Shown piece by piece: positions 10,918 through 20,032 of a DNA stretch of 64,000 nt; positions within the stretch are counted from its first letter, which is position 1; the number at the start of each line of letters is the position of its first letter. The notes beneath the pieces are model-generated. The model worked only from the letters and a program-made list of their open reading frames with translations, made no database searches and was not told the origin of the DNA. Source of the DNA: Burkholderiales bacterium (GTDB lineage Bacteria; Pseudomonadota; Gammaproteobacteria; Burkholderiales; SG8-41); contig JAURHM010000006.1 in the NCBI GenBank assembly GCA_030833315.1, positions 1 to 64,000 on the forward strand, written 5' to 3'. Position numbers and translations under genes: made by a program.

Positions 10918-11453
10918 CTGACAATACGCTGAATCAGGGCCGCGGCAGCCGGTTTGCGGCTTCCTGCAGATGGATAAAGCTGTGGTCGCCGAAACTGGGT
11001 TCGGCCAGCTCCTGCAAATCTTTGTAAAATCGCTTTGCGGCTCGTGCTCCAGACAGGCGCAAACCGTGGTCACGACATACATGCCCGCAGTGCGCTCGAT
11101 GTAATGCAGGTAACGCCTCCAGCACCACCTGCACATCAACGGCGCCGGAGCGCCGGGTATCGATGGAACGCACCCGCTGGCCGCGCTGCCGCTGGTAATG
11201 CGTCAATGAATCGGAACGCCCCTCAACCAGCAGCTACGGCCCCGTCTGCGGATCGATATCATAGGCGCGGTAAAAGGCTAAGGCGCCATCGGGCTGCGCA
11301 CCAGTTGTTCGTAGGGAATCGCTGCCGATTGCTGGGCCGCCGCCGGTACAAAGGCAAAAATCACCAGCAGCACGCTGCCACAAAAAATCCCTGCTTTGGT
11401 CACGGATTTTTCCACTGCAGGGCTAGTCTGCACCCGCTCCCGGCGGCTGTCCA
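10918..11453 (-). pseudogene. Degraded gene for a small secreted protein
   Basis: Minus strand opens with a good signal peptide (MDSRRERVQTSPAVEKSVTKAGIFCGSVLLVIFAFVPAAAQQ...) then stops; coding-like stretches (DGALAFYRAYDIDPQTG*, LLVEGRSDSLTHYQRQRG..., YLHYIERTAGMYVVTTVC) continue in shifted frames with internal stops. Confidence 0.55.
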
Positions 11454-11748
11454 TCGCCTTGGAAAACAGATCGCGTAAGGCAAGTGCGGCTCACTAAAAT
11501 AAGGCTTAAAGCGAACCCAAGAGACATGGATATGGAACGCATCCACCTCAATCCGCATGACTTATTGACCGACCAAGAATTGAACCTTAAACTAAGTTCG
11601 CATAATTTGAACAGTATTAAGATGGCTGCAGCTACATATACTTAAACCGAATCAAAGCTGATGCAGCATCCCGCACCCAGCCCCGCTAAATCCCGAAAAA
11701 CGACCGTTAACTCCATTATTTACTGAACTTTTACTAAAGGAATTATTC

Positions 11749-12165
11749 ATGGAAAAGCAAAAGTACAAACTAAGACACATCGCCCTGTCCGTTCGAGATG
11801 TTGCAAAAACACAGAAATTTCTCGAAGACGCATTTGGCATGACCAAGGCAGGCGATGCTCAAAACGGCATCTACATGACCGACGGGACCATTAATATCGC
11901 CGTTCTAAACAAAAAAGGTAACGCGCCCGGAATCGAAACCGGAAAAGAGTTTTATGGAGTCATGCACTTCGGTATGTGGGTCGATGATCTCGCCCAGGCT
12001 GAAGAACAGGTCAAGGCTGCGGGAGCAACCCATTTTCAGGGACGCGCGCCGAACACACCCAACAGCTTTTATGAAGTGAAGTATCGTGACCATGACGGCA
12101 TTGTCTTTGATATAACCGCGAGCGGATGGCGTGGCGCAGTAAAAAACGTGAAGCCTGTGGAATAA
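11749..12165 (+). CDS. VOC (glyoxalase/dioxygenase) family protein
   Basis: 138 aa; YKLRHIALSVRDVAKTQKFLEDAFGM ... YRDHDGIVFDI vicinal-oxygen-chelate pattern. Confidence 0.85.
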   Translation: MEKQKYKLRHIALSVRDVAKTQKFLEDAFGMTKAGDAQNGIYMTDGTINIAVLNKKGNAPGIETGKEFYGVMHFGMWVDDLAQAEEQVKAAGATHFQGRAPNTPNSFYEVKYRDHDGIVFDITASGWRGAVKNVKPVE

Positions 12166-12169
12166 ACTG

Positions 12170-13390
12170 ATGACCAACCTCAATAAGCCAGTAGTAATCA
12201 TTGGCGCCGGCCCCGTAGGCATTTGCCTTGCTTTGTATCTGGCCCAGAAAGACATCCGTTCGATCATGATCGAACGACTTGACCCCCAGACCTTTCTTGA
12301 TCAGGAACCCCGGGCGGGCAGCATCCATCCCGCCACGCTTGAAATGCTCGATGACCTTGGACTTTACGAGCGCATGGAACGCAGGGGCCTGATTGCACCA
12401 ACAGTTCAGTATTGGGATCGCGAAACAGACTCGATATTTGCGGAATTTGATCACGCCGTCCTTAAAAACGACACCCGTTTTCCTTATGTTCTGCAATGCG
12501 AACGAACCAAGATAATTGATGAAGCAATGCAGGTTCTTCGCGAAACAAAGATGTGCGATGTCAGGATGTCCACCGAATTTGTATCTTTTACGCAAAATGA
12601 AAAAGGCATTGAGGCACTGATCACTGACAATGCAGGAAATGAAGAACGCATCAGCGGCAGCTATATAGTCAGCGCCGAAGGCGGAAGAAGCATTATCAGA
12701 AAGTCACTGGGTATCGAATTCGAGGGTTACACCTACCCCGAAAGAACCCTGACAGTCGCTGTCTGCTACGACTTTGACAAAGCGCATGGCTACGCGTATA
12801 GAAACTACCTCTCCGACCCCGAGCAATGGTCCAATCTCTTCAAATGGACGCAACCCGAACGCTGGAGAGTTCACTTCCCGACAGATATTCAGGATCCACC
12901 GGAAAAAGTGCTCAGCGACGAGTATATTCAAACCCAGTTGCAGCGCTTTCTCCCCCGCGATCAGCCCTATGAAGTAGTTCACCGCACCACTTATACCGTT
13001 CACCAGCGCATTGCCTCGACCTTCCGTAGCGGGCGTGCAATTCTTGCGGGTGACTCAGCCCATGTGAACAGTCCGATCGGCGGTATGGGAATGAATAGCG
13101 GCGTGCATGATGCAATCAACCTCGGACAAAAGCTTTGCGATATCCTGCAAGGTCGCACCAGCGACGAAGTCCTCGATCGCTACAGCCGGCAGCGCCGGCA
13201 TGTTGCTGTCAACCACACCAAAGCCCAAACAGAACGAAACAAGAAACTGTTAGCCGAGAAAGATCCTGCCGTACGTAAAAAGAATCACGACCAGGTAAAG
13301 CGAACTGCTGAAGACAGCAAACTGTGCCGCGAATTCATGCTACGCACATCTTTGATCAACAGCGTCAAAGAAGCCGCAGAAATACTTTAG
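12170..13390 (+). CDS. FAD-dependent monooxygenase (aromatic hydroxylase/UbiH-PHBH type)
   Basis: 406 aa; VVIIGAGPVGICLALYLAQKDIRSIMIER (GxGxxG), GRAILAGDSAHVNSPIGGMGMNSGVHDAINLGQKL (GD motif). Confidence 0.9.
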   Translation: MTNLNKPVVIIGAGPVGICLALYLAQKDIRSIMIERLDPQTFLDQEPRAGSIHPATLEMLDDLGLYERMERRGLIAPTVQYWDRETDSIFAEFDHAVLKNDTRFPYVLQCERTKIIDEAMQVLRETKMCDVRMSTEFVSFTQNEKGIEALITDNAGNEERISGSYIVSAEGGRSIIRKSLGIEFEGYTYPERTLTVAVCYDFDKAHGYAYRNYLSDPEQWSNLFKWTQPERWRVHFPTDIQDPPEKVLSDEYIQTQLQRFLPRDQPYEVVHRTTYTVHQRIASTFRSGRAILAGDSAHVNSPIGGMGMNSGVHDAINLGQKLCDILQGRTSDEVLDRYSRQRRHVAVNHTKAQTERNKKLLAEKDPAVRKKNHDQVKRTAEDSKLCREFMLRTSLINSVKEAAEIL

Positions 13391-13394
13391 ATCG

Positions 13395-14216
13395 CTAAAT
13401 CTCATGACAACGGCGCGTCAAACGACGCGCCGCTTCAGCGGTGACCTCAGCAAAAGCGCTGATTTCCTTTTTTGTCATTGCCCCTACCGGGCTTGATACA
13501 ACAAGTACCGCAGTCAGAAGATTGTCCGCTCCCATAATAGGCGCCGCCACACTGAAATAACCCGGCCTGGTCTCCCCCTCACTGACAGCATAACCATGCG
13601 CTCTTACACGGCGAACCGCACTGAAAAATTCTTTTTCAGTTGTCAGGGACTTTGCCGTAAATCGCGGAAGCCCGTATTTTCGTATGAGCCTCCGGGAATC
13701 CTCGTCAGCACGAAATGCGGCCATCACCTGTCCACCGGCACCATAATTCAATGGAACTCTCGCACCTTGAGGAATATGGATAGGAAGATGGGTCAGACTT
13801 TCTATCATGTCGACCACCAGAAGATCGTCGTCAACGACCAAGCGCAGCGAAACGGTTGCCTTTAATTTTCGGGCCAATTTCCTGAGTTCAGGCCTGGACC
13901 AAGCCATCCGGTTGGTCAGCCGCCCCGCCAGAGAGCCCACCTCGAATGTTTTGAAGCCCATCAAATACCGGCGGCTACTGGGATCTCTCCGCAAGAACCC
14001 CATTTCCTCCAGCGTTTTTATGGATCGATGAATCAAACTCTTGTGAAGATTCATCTGATGCGCGATTTCCGTAATGCCCCATTCCGGCCTTTCTTCTGAA
14101 AAAAGGCACAAAATCTCCAGGCCCCGCCGCAAACCTGCGGAACGACCGGGATCATTCGATACAGCAGACACCGCCGTTTTTTTAGTGGTTGAGGCTGATT
14201 TACTTCGGCTCTTCAT
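13395..14216 (-). CDS. IclR family transcriptional regulator
   Basis: 273 aa; N-terminal wHTH RGLEILCLFSEERPEWGITEIAHQMNLHKSLIHRSIKTLEEMGFLRRD and effector domain GYAVSEGETRPGYFSVAAPI. Confidence 0.9.
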   Translation of the reverse strand: MKSRSKSASTTKKTAVSAVSNDPGRSAGLRRGLEILCLFSEERPEWGITEIAHQMNLHKSLIHRSIKTLEEMGFLRRDPSSRRYLMGFKTFEVGSLAGRLTNRMAWSRPELRKLARKLKATVSLRLVVDDDLLVVDMIESLTHLPIHIPQGARVPLNYGAGGQVMAAFRADEDSRRLIRKYGLPRFTAKSLTTEKEFFSAVRRVRAHGYAVSEGETRPGYFSVAAPIMGADNLLTAVLVVSSPVGAMTKKEISAFAEVTAEAARRLTRRCHEI

Positions 14217-14394
14217 ATTCGAATTTCCACTTTCATAAACACCAAAAAGCAGTCGTTGCGACGCATCATTTTCTGGTGCTAGACTGCATTAATATTGAGT
14301 TATATCAATATAGTACAAAAGTTTTCATAATCCTTCGTCCGCGCCAAGTTGAGTAACCTGATTTCCAACAAACTGAAATTGAACTGGAGAAATT

Positions 14395-15375
14395 ATGTTG
14401 CGCCGTCTCGCACGACTTATTCCAATTCTGCCGCTGATTTTCCCGTTTTTGGCAGGAATTAACCCGGCATCCGCGCAGACTTATCCCAACAAACCAGTTC
14501 GAATAATTTCAGCCTTTGCAGCGGGCGGAACGAATGACGTAATTGCCCGAACCATAGCCCCCAAGCTATCCGAGCACTTTGGACAACAATTCATCGTTGA
14601 GAACAGACCCGGCGGCGGCGGCGTTATAGGCACTGAATTTGCAGCCAAATCGCCCGCCGATGGTTATACGCTGACCATCGCCACAACAACCACGCATGTA
14701 ATTGCTGCAGCAATGCGCAAACTTCCCTACGATCCCGTAAAGGATTTTTCACCCATCAACTTGATAGGTGCCACCCCTTATATGATTGTTGTTCATCCAT
14801 CCATGCCCGTTAAAAACGTAAAGGACTTGATCGCAGTTGCGAAATCACGTCCGAATCAGGTCGAATTCGGCTCTGGCGGCGTAGGAACACCCGGACATCT
14901 CGCTGGCGCAATGCTCAATACGATGACCGGAATCAAAATGCTGCACGTCCCCTACAAGGCCGGCAATCTCGCGCTCAATGAATTGATTGGAGGACATGTT
15001 TCCCTTACCTTTTCCACAACAATCACTTCCACACAATTTATTCAATCCGGCCGGTTGCGCGGCATTGCAGTGACCAGCATTAACCGCCTGCCTGCCTTCC
15101 CCAATCTGCCCACCGTAGCGGAGTCCGGTGTACCGGGCTATGAATTCAGCCTTTGGCTTGGACTTTCAGCACCGGCAAAAACGCCTGAGCCCGTTATACA
15201 GATGTTAGCTGACGCCGTTGCCAAGGCCCTGCAAAACGAATCGGTACGCAGCACCTTGATCGCACAATCAGTTGAACCGGTATCGATACCAAGGCAAACC
15301 ATTGCTAAACGCATTGAATCAGAACTAATTGCATACGAAAAAATTGTCAAGCAGAGTGGAGCAATGACAAATTGA
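14395..15375 (+). CDS. Bug/TctC family substrate-binding protein
   Basis: YPNKPVRIISAFAAGGTNDVIARTIAPKLSEHFGQQFIVENRPGGGGVIGTEFAAKSPADGY. Confidence 0.93.
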   Translation: MLRRLARLIPILPLIFPFLAGINPASAQTYPNKPVRIISAFAAGGTNDVIARTIAPKLSEHFGQQFIVENRPGGGGVIGTEFAAKSPADGYTLTIATTTTHVIAAAMRKLPYDPVKDFSPINLIGATPYMIVVHPSMPVKNVKDLIAVAKSRPNQVEFGSGGVGTPGHLAGAMLNTMTGIKMLHVPYKAGNLALNELIGGHVSLTFSTTITSTQFIQSGRLRGIAVTSINRLPAFPNLPTVAESGVPGYEFSLWLGLSAPAKTPEPVIQMLADAVAKALQNESVRSTLIAQSVEPVSIPRQTIAKRIESELIAYEKIVKQSGAMTN

Positions 15376-16280
15376 ATCAGACATTGCAGGAAAGTGACCA
15401 AAAGAACTGCGAAGGAATCGTCTTCCTTCAGTACACCCAAAGTGAACTGGACCACGCCTACAATCAGAGAGCCTTCGCACCGAATTCTGAGCATGTAAGA
15501 AAGCGGCTTTCGGTTCTCAGCAAAGACATCAGATTACGCACCCCTCCCTCAGGACGACATTCTTACGGCACTGAGGAAATCGAACAATTAGACATTTACA
15601 GTGCAGGCAGAACGAATTCGCCGGTGAATATATACATTCATGGCGGCGCATGGCGAAAAGGCAGCGCTGCTGCAAGCGCATATTTGGCGGAAGTTCTCAC
15701 CAAAGCGGGATCAACACTTGTCGTTCCTGATTTTTACAACGTTGAACAAGCCAATGACAGCCTTCGAACCATGGTCAGCCAGGTTCGATCCGCCATTGCC
15801 TGGGTTTATCAAAATTCGAAAAAACTGGGGTTGGATGACAACCGTATCTATGTGTCAGCCCATTCCTCGGGGGCGCACCTTGCAGCCTGCACCCTCATCA
15901 CAGACTGGGTGAAAGATTTTGGCCTCCCTGCCGATATTCTGAAGGGGGCTTTTTTATGCAGCGGCATGTACGATCTCAGAGGGCCGCGATTATCGGCCCG
16001 CAGCTCATACGTCAAGTTCGATGACCCCATGGAAGAAGAACTCAGCCCGCAACGTCATGTAAACAAAATCAACACCCCGATCATATTGGCTTACGGAACA
16101 CAGGAAACCCCGGAGTTTCAGCGGCAAGCCATCGAGTTTGCTTCAACTCTTGAACTGGCCGGAAAACAAGTGGAACTCATTGTTGGTCACGAGTACAACC
16201 ATTATGAAATTCGCGAGACATTTGCAAATCCTTACGGTCTCGCCGGAAAAGCTATTTTGTCCCAGATGAAACTTTCCTAG
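15372..16280 (+). CDS. Alpha/beta hydrolase (kynurenine formamidase/esterase-like)
   Basis: 302 aa; TTG start overlaps the upstream stop; VNIYIHGGAWRKGS oxyanion HGG motif, YVSAHSSGAHLAA nucleophile elbow. Confidence 0.85.
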   Translation: MNQTLQESDQKNCEGIVFLQYTQSELDHAYNQRAFAPNSEHVRKRLSVLSKDIRLRTPPSGRHSYGTEEIEQLDIYSAGRTNSPVNIYIHGGAWRKGSAAASAYLAEVLTKAGSTLVVPDFYNVEQANDSLRTMVSQVRSAIAWVYQNSKKLGLDDNRIYVSAHSSGAHLAACTLITDWVKDFGLPADILKGAFLCSGMYDLRGPRLSARSSYVKFDDPMEEELSPQRHVNKINTPIILAYGTQETPEFQRQAIEFASTLELAGKQVELIVGHEYNHYEIRETFANPYGLAGKAILSQMKLS

Positions 16281-16327
16281 GCTGTTGACGAACCAACCCC
16301 GCAATTCAAAATAAAAAGAATTTCATC

Positions 16328-17599
16328 ATGTCAGCAATGACCGCAGTAGAAAAAGTGCTGGCCGCAAAAAGCGGCCGCAACTCCGTCAAACCCGGAGATG
16401 TCGTTTCCCCCGATCCCGACTACATCATGATCCACGACGGTGTGGTGATGGCGGCAAAACGCGAACTTGACGCTCTGGGCATCACCCGGCTGGCAACGCC
16501 GGATAAAGTCATGATGGTCACCGACCATGACGTCATTTACGGCAGCGCACGCGCGGCCGAACGCGGCGCCTTCAACCGCAAGGCGGCAGCACAATGGGGA
16601 GTAAAGAATTTCTTTGATGTCGGCCGTGGCGGCCACGGTCATATCTTCCCGATGGAATCCGGACTGCTGCTGCCCGGCATGTTCTATTTCGACAACGACC
16701 GCCATGCCACCAACGCCGGCGCCATCGGCGCCTTCGGTTTCCGCATGGGTACAGAGATTTCACGTGTGCTCGCCACCGGTACCAACTGGGTAATGGTGCC
16801 GAAAACCGTGCGCCTCACCCTCAAAGGCCGGCTGCAGAGCGGCGTGCATGCCCGCGACGTCGGTTTTCATTTTGCGGCAATGCTCAAGCAGGAAAAACTG
16901 TCCGCCGACCTCGATTACCGCGTACTTGAATACGCCGGCGACCTTGAGCAGTTCGATCTCGCTTCACGCGCCGCACTATGCTCCACGCCGACCGAGATCC
17001 GCGCTTACGGCGTGTTCGTGCCGCCGTCACAGGCGATCATTGAACACGCTAGGGCACGCGGTCAGCGGCTGTTCACGGCGGTGTATTCCGACGCCGATGC
17101 GGCTTATGACGCTGATCTGATGCTGGACATTTCAAGACTCGAACCGCAGGTATCGCTGCCGGGCAGCGTCGAAAACGCAGTGGATGTCTCGAAAGTCGAA
17201 GGCACCGTCATTGATCACGCCTTCATCGGCTCCTGCGGCTCCGGCATGTGGGAAGACCTGGTAACAGCGGCTTCCATTCTCAAAGGCCGCCGGCTCGCGC
17301 CAAATGTCCGGTTGTTTGTCGCCCCGGGCTCGGAAACGACCAACCGCCGGCTGGCCAGCGAGGGCCTGCTCGGCATTTTCATCGAAGCCGGCGCAGTCAT
17401 GCTGCCGCCGGGCTGCGGCCCCTGCAATGACGCCGTGATCGGCCCGGTGCATTCGGGTGAGGTTTCGATGTCGACGGCAACCAATAACAATGCCGGGCGC
17501 TTCGGCGCCAAAGACGCGCAGTTGTATCTGGGCAGCCCGGCCACGGTCGCCGCCTCCGCAGTCGCCGGTAAAATCACTGATGCACGCAAGTTGAACTGA
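16328..17599 (+). CDS. 3-isopropylmalate dehydratase/aconitase-family large subunit
   Basis: 423 aa; FDVGRGGHGHIFPMESGLLLPGMFYFDNDRHATNAGAIGAFGFRMG, FIGSCGSG, GCGPCNDAVIGPVHSGEVSMSTATNNNAGRFG Fe-S ligand motifs. Confidence 0.9.
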   Translation: MSAMTAVEKVLAAKSGRNSVKPGDVVSPDPDYIMIHDGVVMAAKRELDALGITRLATPDKVMMVTDHDVIYGSARAAERGAFNRKAAAQWGVKNFFDVGRGGHGHIFPMESGLLLPGMFYFDNDRHATNAGAIGAFGFRMGTEISRVLATGTNWVMVPKTVRLTLKGRLQSGVHARDVGFHFAAMLKQEKLSADLDYRVLEYAGDLEQFDLASRAALCSTPTEIRAYGVFVPPSQAIIEHARARGQRLFTAVYSDADAAYDADLMLDISRLEPQVSLPGSVENAVDVSKVEGTVIDHAFIGSCGSGMWEDLVTAASILKGRRLAPNVRLFVAPGSETTNRRLASEGLLGIFIEAGAVMLPPGCGPCNDAVIGPVHSGEVSMSTATNNNAGRFGAKDAQLYLGSPATVAASAVAGKITDARKLN

Positions 17600-17611
17600 G
17601 AAAGCACGGTC

Positions 17612-18145
17612 ATGAGCGAATTCCAATGGGTTTTGAAAGGCCGCTGCTACAAACTGGGGCATGACGTGTGGCATGCCGGCGGCGTGGTGCCGAGCTGGAT
17701 CATTACCGGGAGACATTTCGATCCCAAGGACATCATCCCGCATCTGTTTGAGGAAACCGACCCCGGCTTCCATACCCGCTGCAAACCCGGCGACATCATC
17801 GTCACCGGAAAAAACTTCGGCATGGGCCCGAAAATGAACGGTTATATCGCGATGCAGGCGCTGGGGCTGGGACTGGTCTGCGAATCGATGCCCTTCCTCG
17901 CCTACCGTGCGGCCATCGGCTGCGGCGTGCGAGTGATGACCGACTGCGTCAACGCCACCGACCTGTGCGACACCGGCGATGAAATTGAAGTCAATTTCCG
18001 CGACGGCTTTTTCATTAATCACACACGCGACATCCGCCGTGAATACCCGCCGATCCCCGATGCGCTGATGGAAATCGTCGAACTCGGCGGCAATGCCGGA
18101 TGGCTGCAGCAGTGGCAGGCCAAACGCGCCACCGCCGTATCGTGA
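17612..18145 (+). CDS. 3-isopropylmalate dehydratase-family small subunit
   Basis: 177 aa; directly downstream of large subunit; GDIIVTGKNFGMGPKMNGYIAMQALGLGLVCESM swivelling-domain motif. Confidence 0.88.
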   Translation: MSEFQWVLKGRCYKLGHDVWHAGGVVPSWIITGRHFDPKDIIPHLFEETDPGFHTRCKPGDIIVTGKNFGMGPKMNGYIAMQALGLGLVCESMPFLAYRAAIGCGVRVMTDCVNATDLCDTGDEIEVNFRDGFFINHTRDIRREYPPIPDALMEIVELGGNAGWLQQWQAKRATAVS

Positions 18146-18873
18146 CGCAACATTTCAACGCGCTGGGCCAGCCGGTCGGATTTCCGCTGCCGGACTGGAC
18201 AGCACCGCCGCGGCCGCCGCGCACAACACTGACCGGACGTTATTGCCGCGTCGAACCGCTGGATGCGCAACGTCATCCCACCGAACTGCACACGGCAAAC
18301 CGGCTTGATCCGAGCGGACGCGCATTCACCTATCTTGCAGCCGGACCTTTTGACAGCCTCGACAGCTACCTGAAGTGGATCAACACCAGCTGTCTCAGCC
18401 CTGATCCGTTGTTCCACGCCATCATCGACGGCGACAGCGGCAAGGCCTTGGGCGTCGCTGCCTATATGCGCATTGATCCGGCCAACGGCGTGATCGAAGT
18501 CGGCCACCTCAATTTTTCACCGCTACTACAGCAGACCCGCGTCGCGACCGAAGCGATGCATCTGATGATGAAAAACGCCTTCGCACTTGGCTACCGGCGT
18601 TACGAATGGAAATGCGACTCGCTGAACGCGCCGTCGCAGGCGGCGGCACGACGGCTGGGCTTTTCCTACGAGGGCCGCTTCATCCAGGCGATCACCTACA
18701 AGGGACGCAACCGCGACACCGACTGGTTCTCGATCACCGACCGCGAATGGCCTGCACTTCGCGCAGCTCATGAACAGTGGCTCGCGCCGGAGAATTTTGA
18801 TGGTGAAGGCCGGCAGCGCCTCAGCCTGTCGGCACTGACCGCGCCGCTGCTGCGCGCCGCGGATAAACAATAA
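18142..18873 (+). CDS. GNAT family N-acetyltransferase (RimJ-like)
   Basis: GTG start overlaps upstream stop (GTGA); TGRYCRVEPLDAQRH, EVGHLNFSPLLQQTRVATEAMHLMMKNAFALGYRRYEWKCDSLNAPSQAAARRLGFSYEGRF. Confidence 0.9.
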   Translation: MTQHFNALGQPVGFPLPDWTAPPRPPRTTLTGRYCRVEPLDAQRHPTELHTANRLDPSGRAFTYLAAGPFDSLDSYLKWINTSCLSPDPLFHAIIDGDSGKALGVAAYMRIDPANGVIEVGHLNFSPLLQQTRVATEAMHLMMKNAFALGYRRYEWKCDSLNAPSQAAARRLGFSYEGRFIQAITYKGRNRDTDWFSITDREWPALRAAHEQWLAPENFDGEGRQRLSLSALTAPLLRAADKQ

Positions 18874-19917
18874 CTATTTGTTTTTATTGTGTTTTTTTGA
18901 ACGCGCCCGACTGAGCGCTTCATTCACAATACGCCGCAGCGCATCCCCCCAGGCAACACCGGCAAAACACTGGTTGTTGCCCATCGCGTGCGGGTGCAGA
19001 TCCGGATTGGCGTTGGCCTCGAGAAACACCAACCGTCCGTCCGGCGTCAACCGGTAATCTATACGCCCGTAATCGCGCTGCTCAAGCGCATGGAAAATTG
19101 CACTGCTGACGGTTTCAATATCCCGCCGCAGATTGCCGGAGATTTTCGCGACACGCCAGCGGATGCGCCAGCGGCTGCGGTAAGCGCCGTCATTTTTCAG
19201 TTTATACGAGGCAAAGGTCGGTGCACCCGGACCGCGACGGCCAATGAACAGTTCAACCGCCGGCATCACATCCGGTTTGTTGCCAAGCAGGGCCACATAC
19301 AGGTCGCGGCCTTCGATGAATTCCTCGCAGATCAGCGGCGCATGCACGCGCTTGCGCAACATGCGCACGCGCTGCAGCAGTTCGCGCTCGTTCTTCACCA
19401 GTGAATTGACGCGCACTTCGTCGGAACCGTCGCCGAACTGCGGCTTGATGATCAGCGGGTAAGGTACACGCGGATTGCGGATCGGGCCCGTCGGCGGAAT
19501 CACGAAGTAACGCGGCACCGCCACGCCAAGGTCGGCAGCAATGTGTTTGGACAGCGCCTTGTCGCGCGCCAGTCGCAGGCCGCCGGGACCGGATCCCGTA
19601 TACGGAATCTTCAGCAGATCGAGCAGGCCTGCAATGGACGCATCCATGCTGCGGTCACCATCGACGCATTCGGTCAGATTGAACACCAGCCGCGGCTTCA
19701 GCGCCCGCAGTTCGGCAATCGTGGCGTCGACACCGGCGACAAAAGGCAGCGCCGTGACCCGCAGGCCTTGACTGCGCAGTTCCGCCAGCAGATAGGCTTC
19801 AACGCTGCTGCGATCGGGAACATAAAGCCCGTTTTTGCGGCGGTCCACCGCCTCCGCATCGACCAGCAGCGCAATGTCGCAACGCACGGCTTCGGCTCGT
19901 TTTTGTTGTTGGGCCAT
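18874..19917 (-). CDS. ATP-grasp protein, D-alanine-D-alanine ligase-like
   Basis: 347 aa; IPYTGSGPGGLRLARDKALSKHIAADLGVAVPRYFVI, PLIIKPQFGDGSDEVR, FLEANANPDLHP. Confidence 0.85.
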   Translation of the reverse strand: MAQQQKRAEAVRCDIALLVDAEAVDRRKNGLYVPDRSSVEAYLLAELRSQGLRVTALPFVAGVDATIAELRALKPRLVFNLTECVDGDRSMDASIAGLLDLLKIPYTGSGPGGLRLARDKALSKHIAADLGVAVPRYFVIPPTGPIRNPRVPYPLIIKPQFGDGSDEVRVNSLVKNERELLQRVRMLRKRVHAPLICEEFIEGRDLYVALLGNKPDVMPAVELFIGRRGPGAPTFASYKLKNDGAYRSRWRIRWRVAKISGNLRRDIETVSSAIFHALEQRDYGRIDYRLTPDGRLVFLEANANPDLHPHAMGNNQCFAGVAWGDALRRIVNEALSRARSKKHNKNK

Positions 19918-20032
19918 GTCCCGATTTTAACCCCGGCGCCGGCACGTTGCGCCCGCCCCCCTGTCGCTGCTATCGTGCCCCCCATCCGCGGAGACCACTT
20001 CGTCTTTCGCAGCAACCACCGGAGGATAGACA

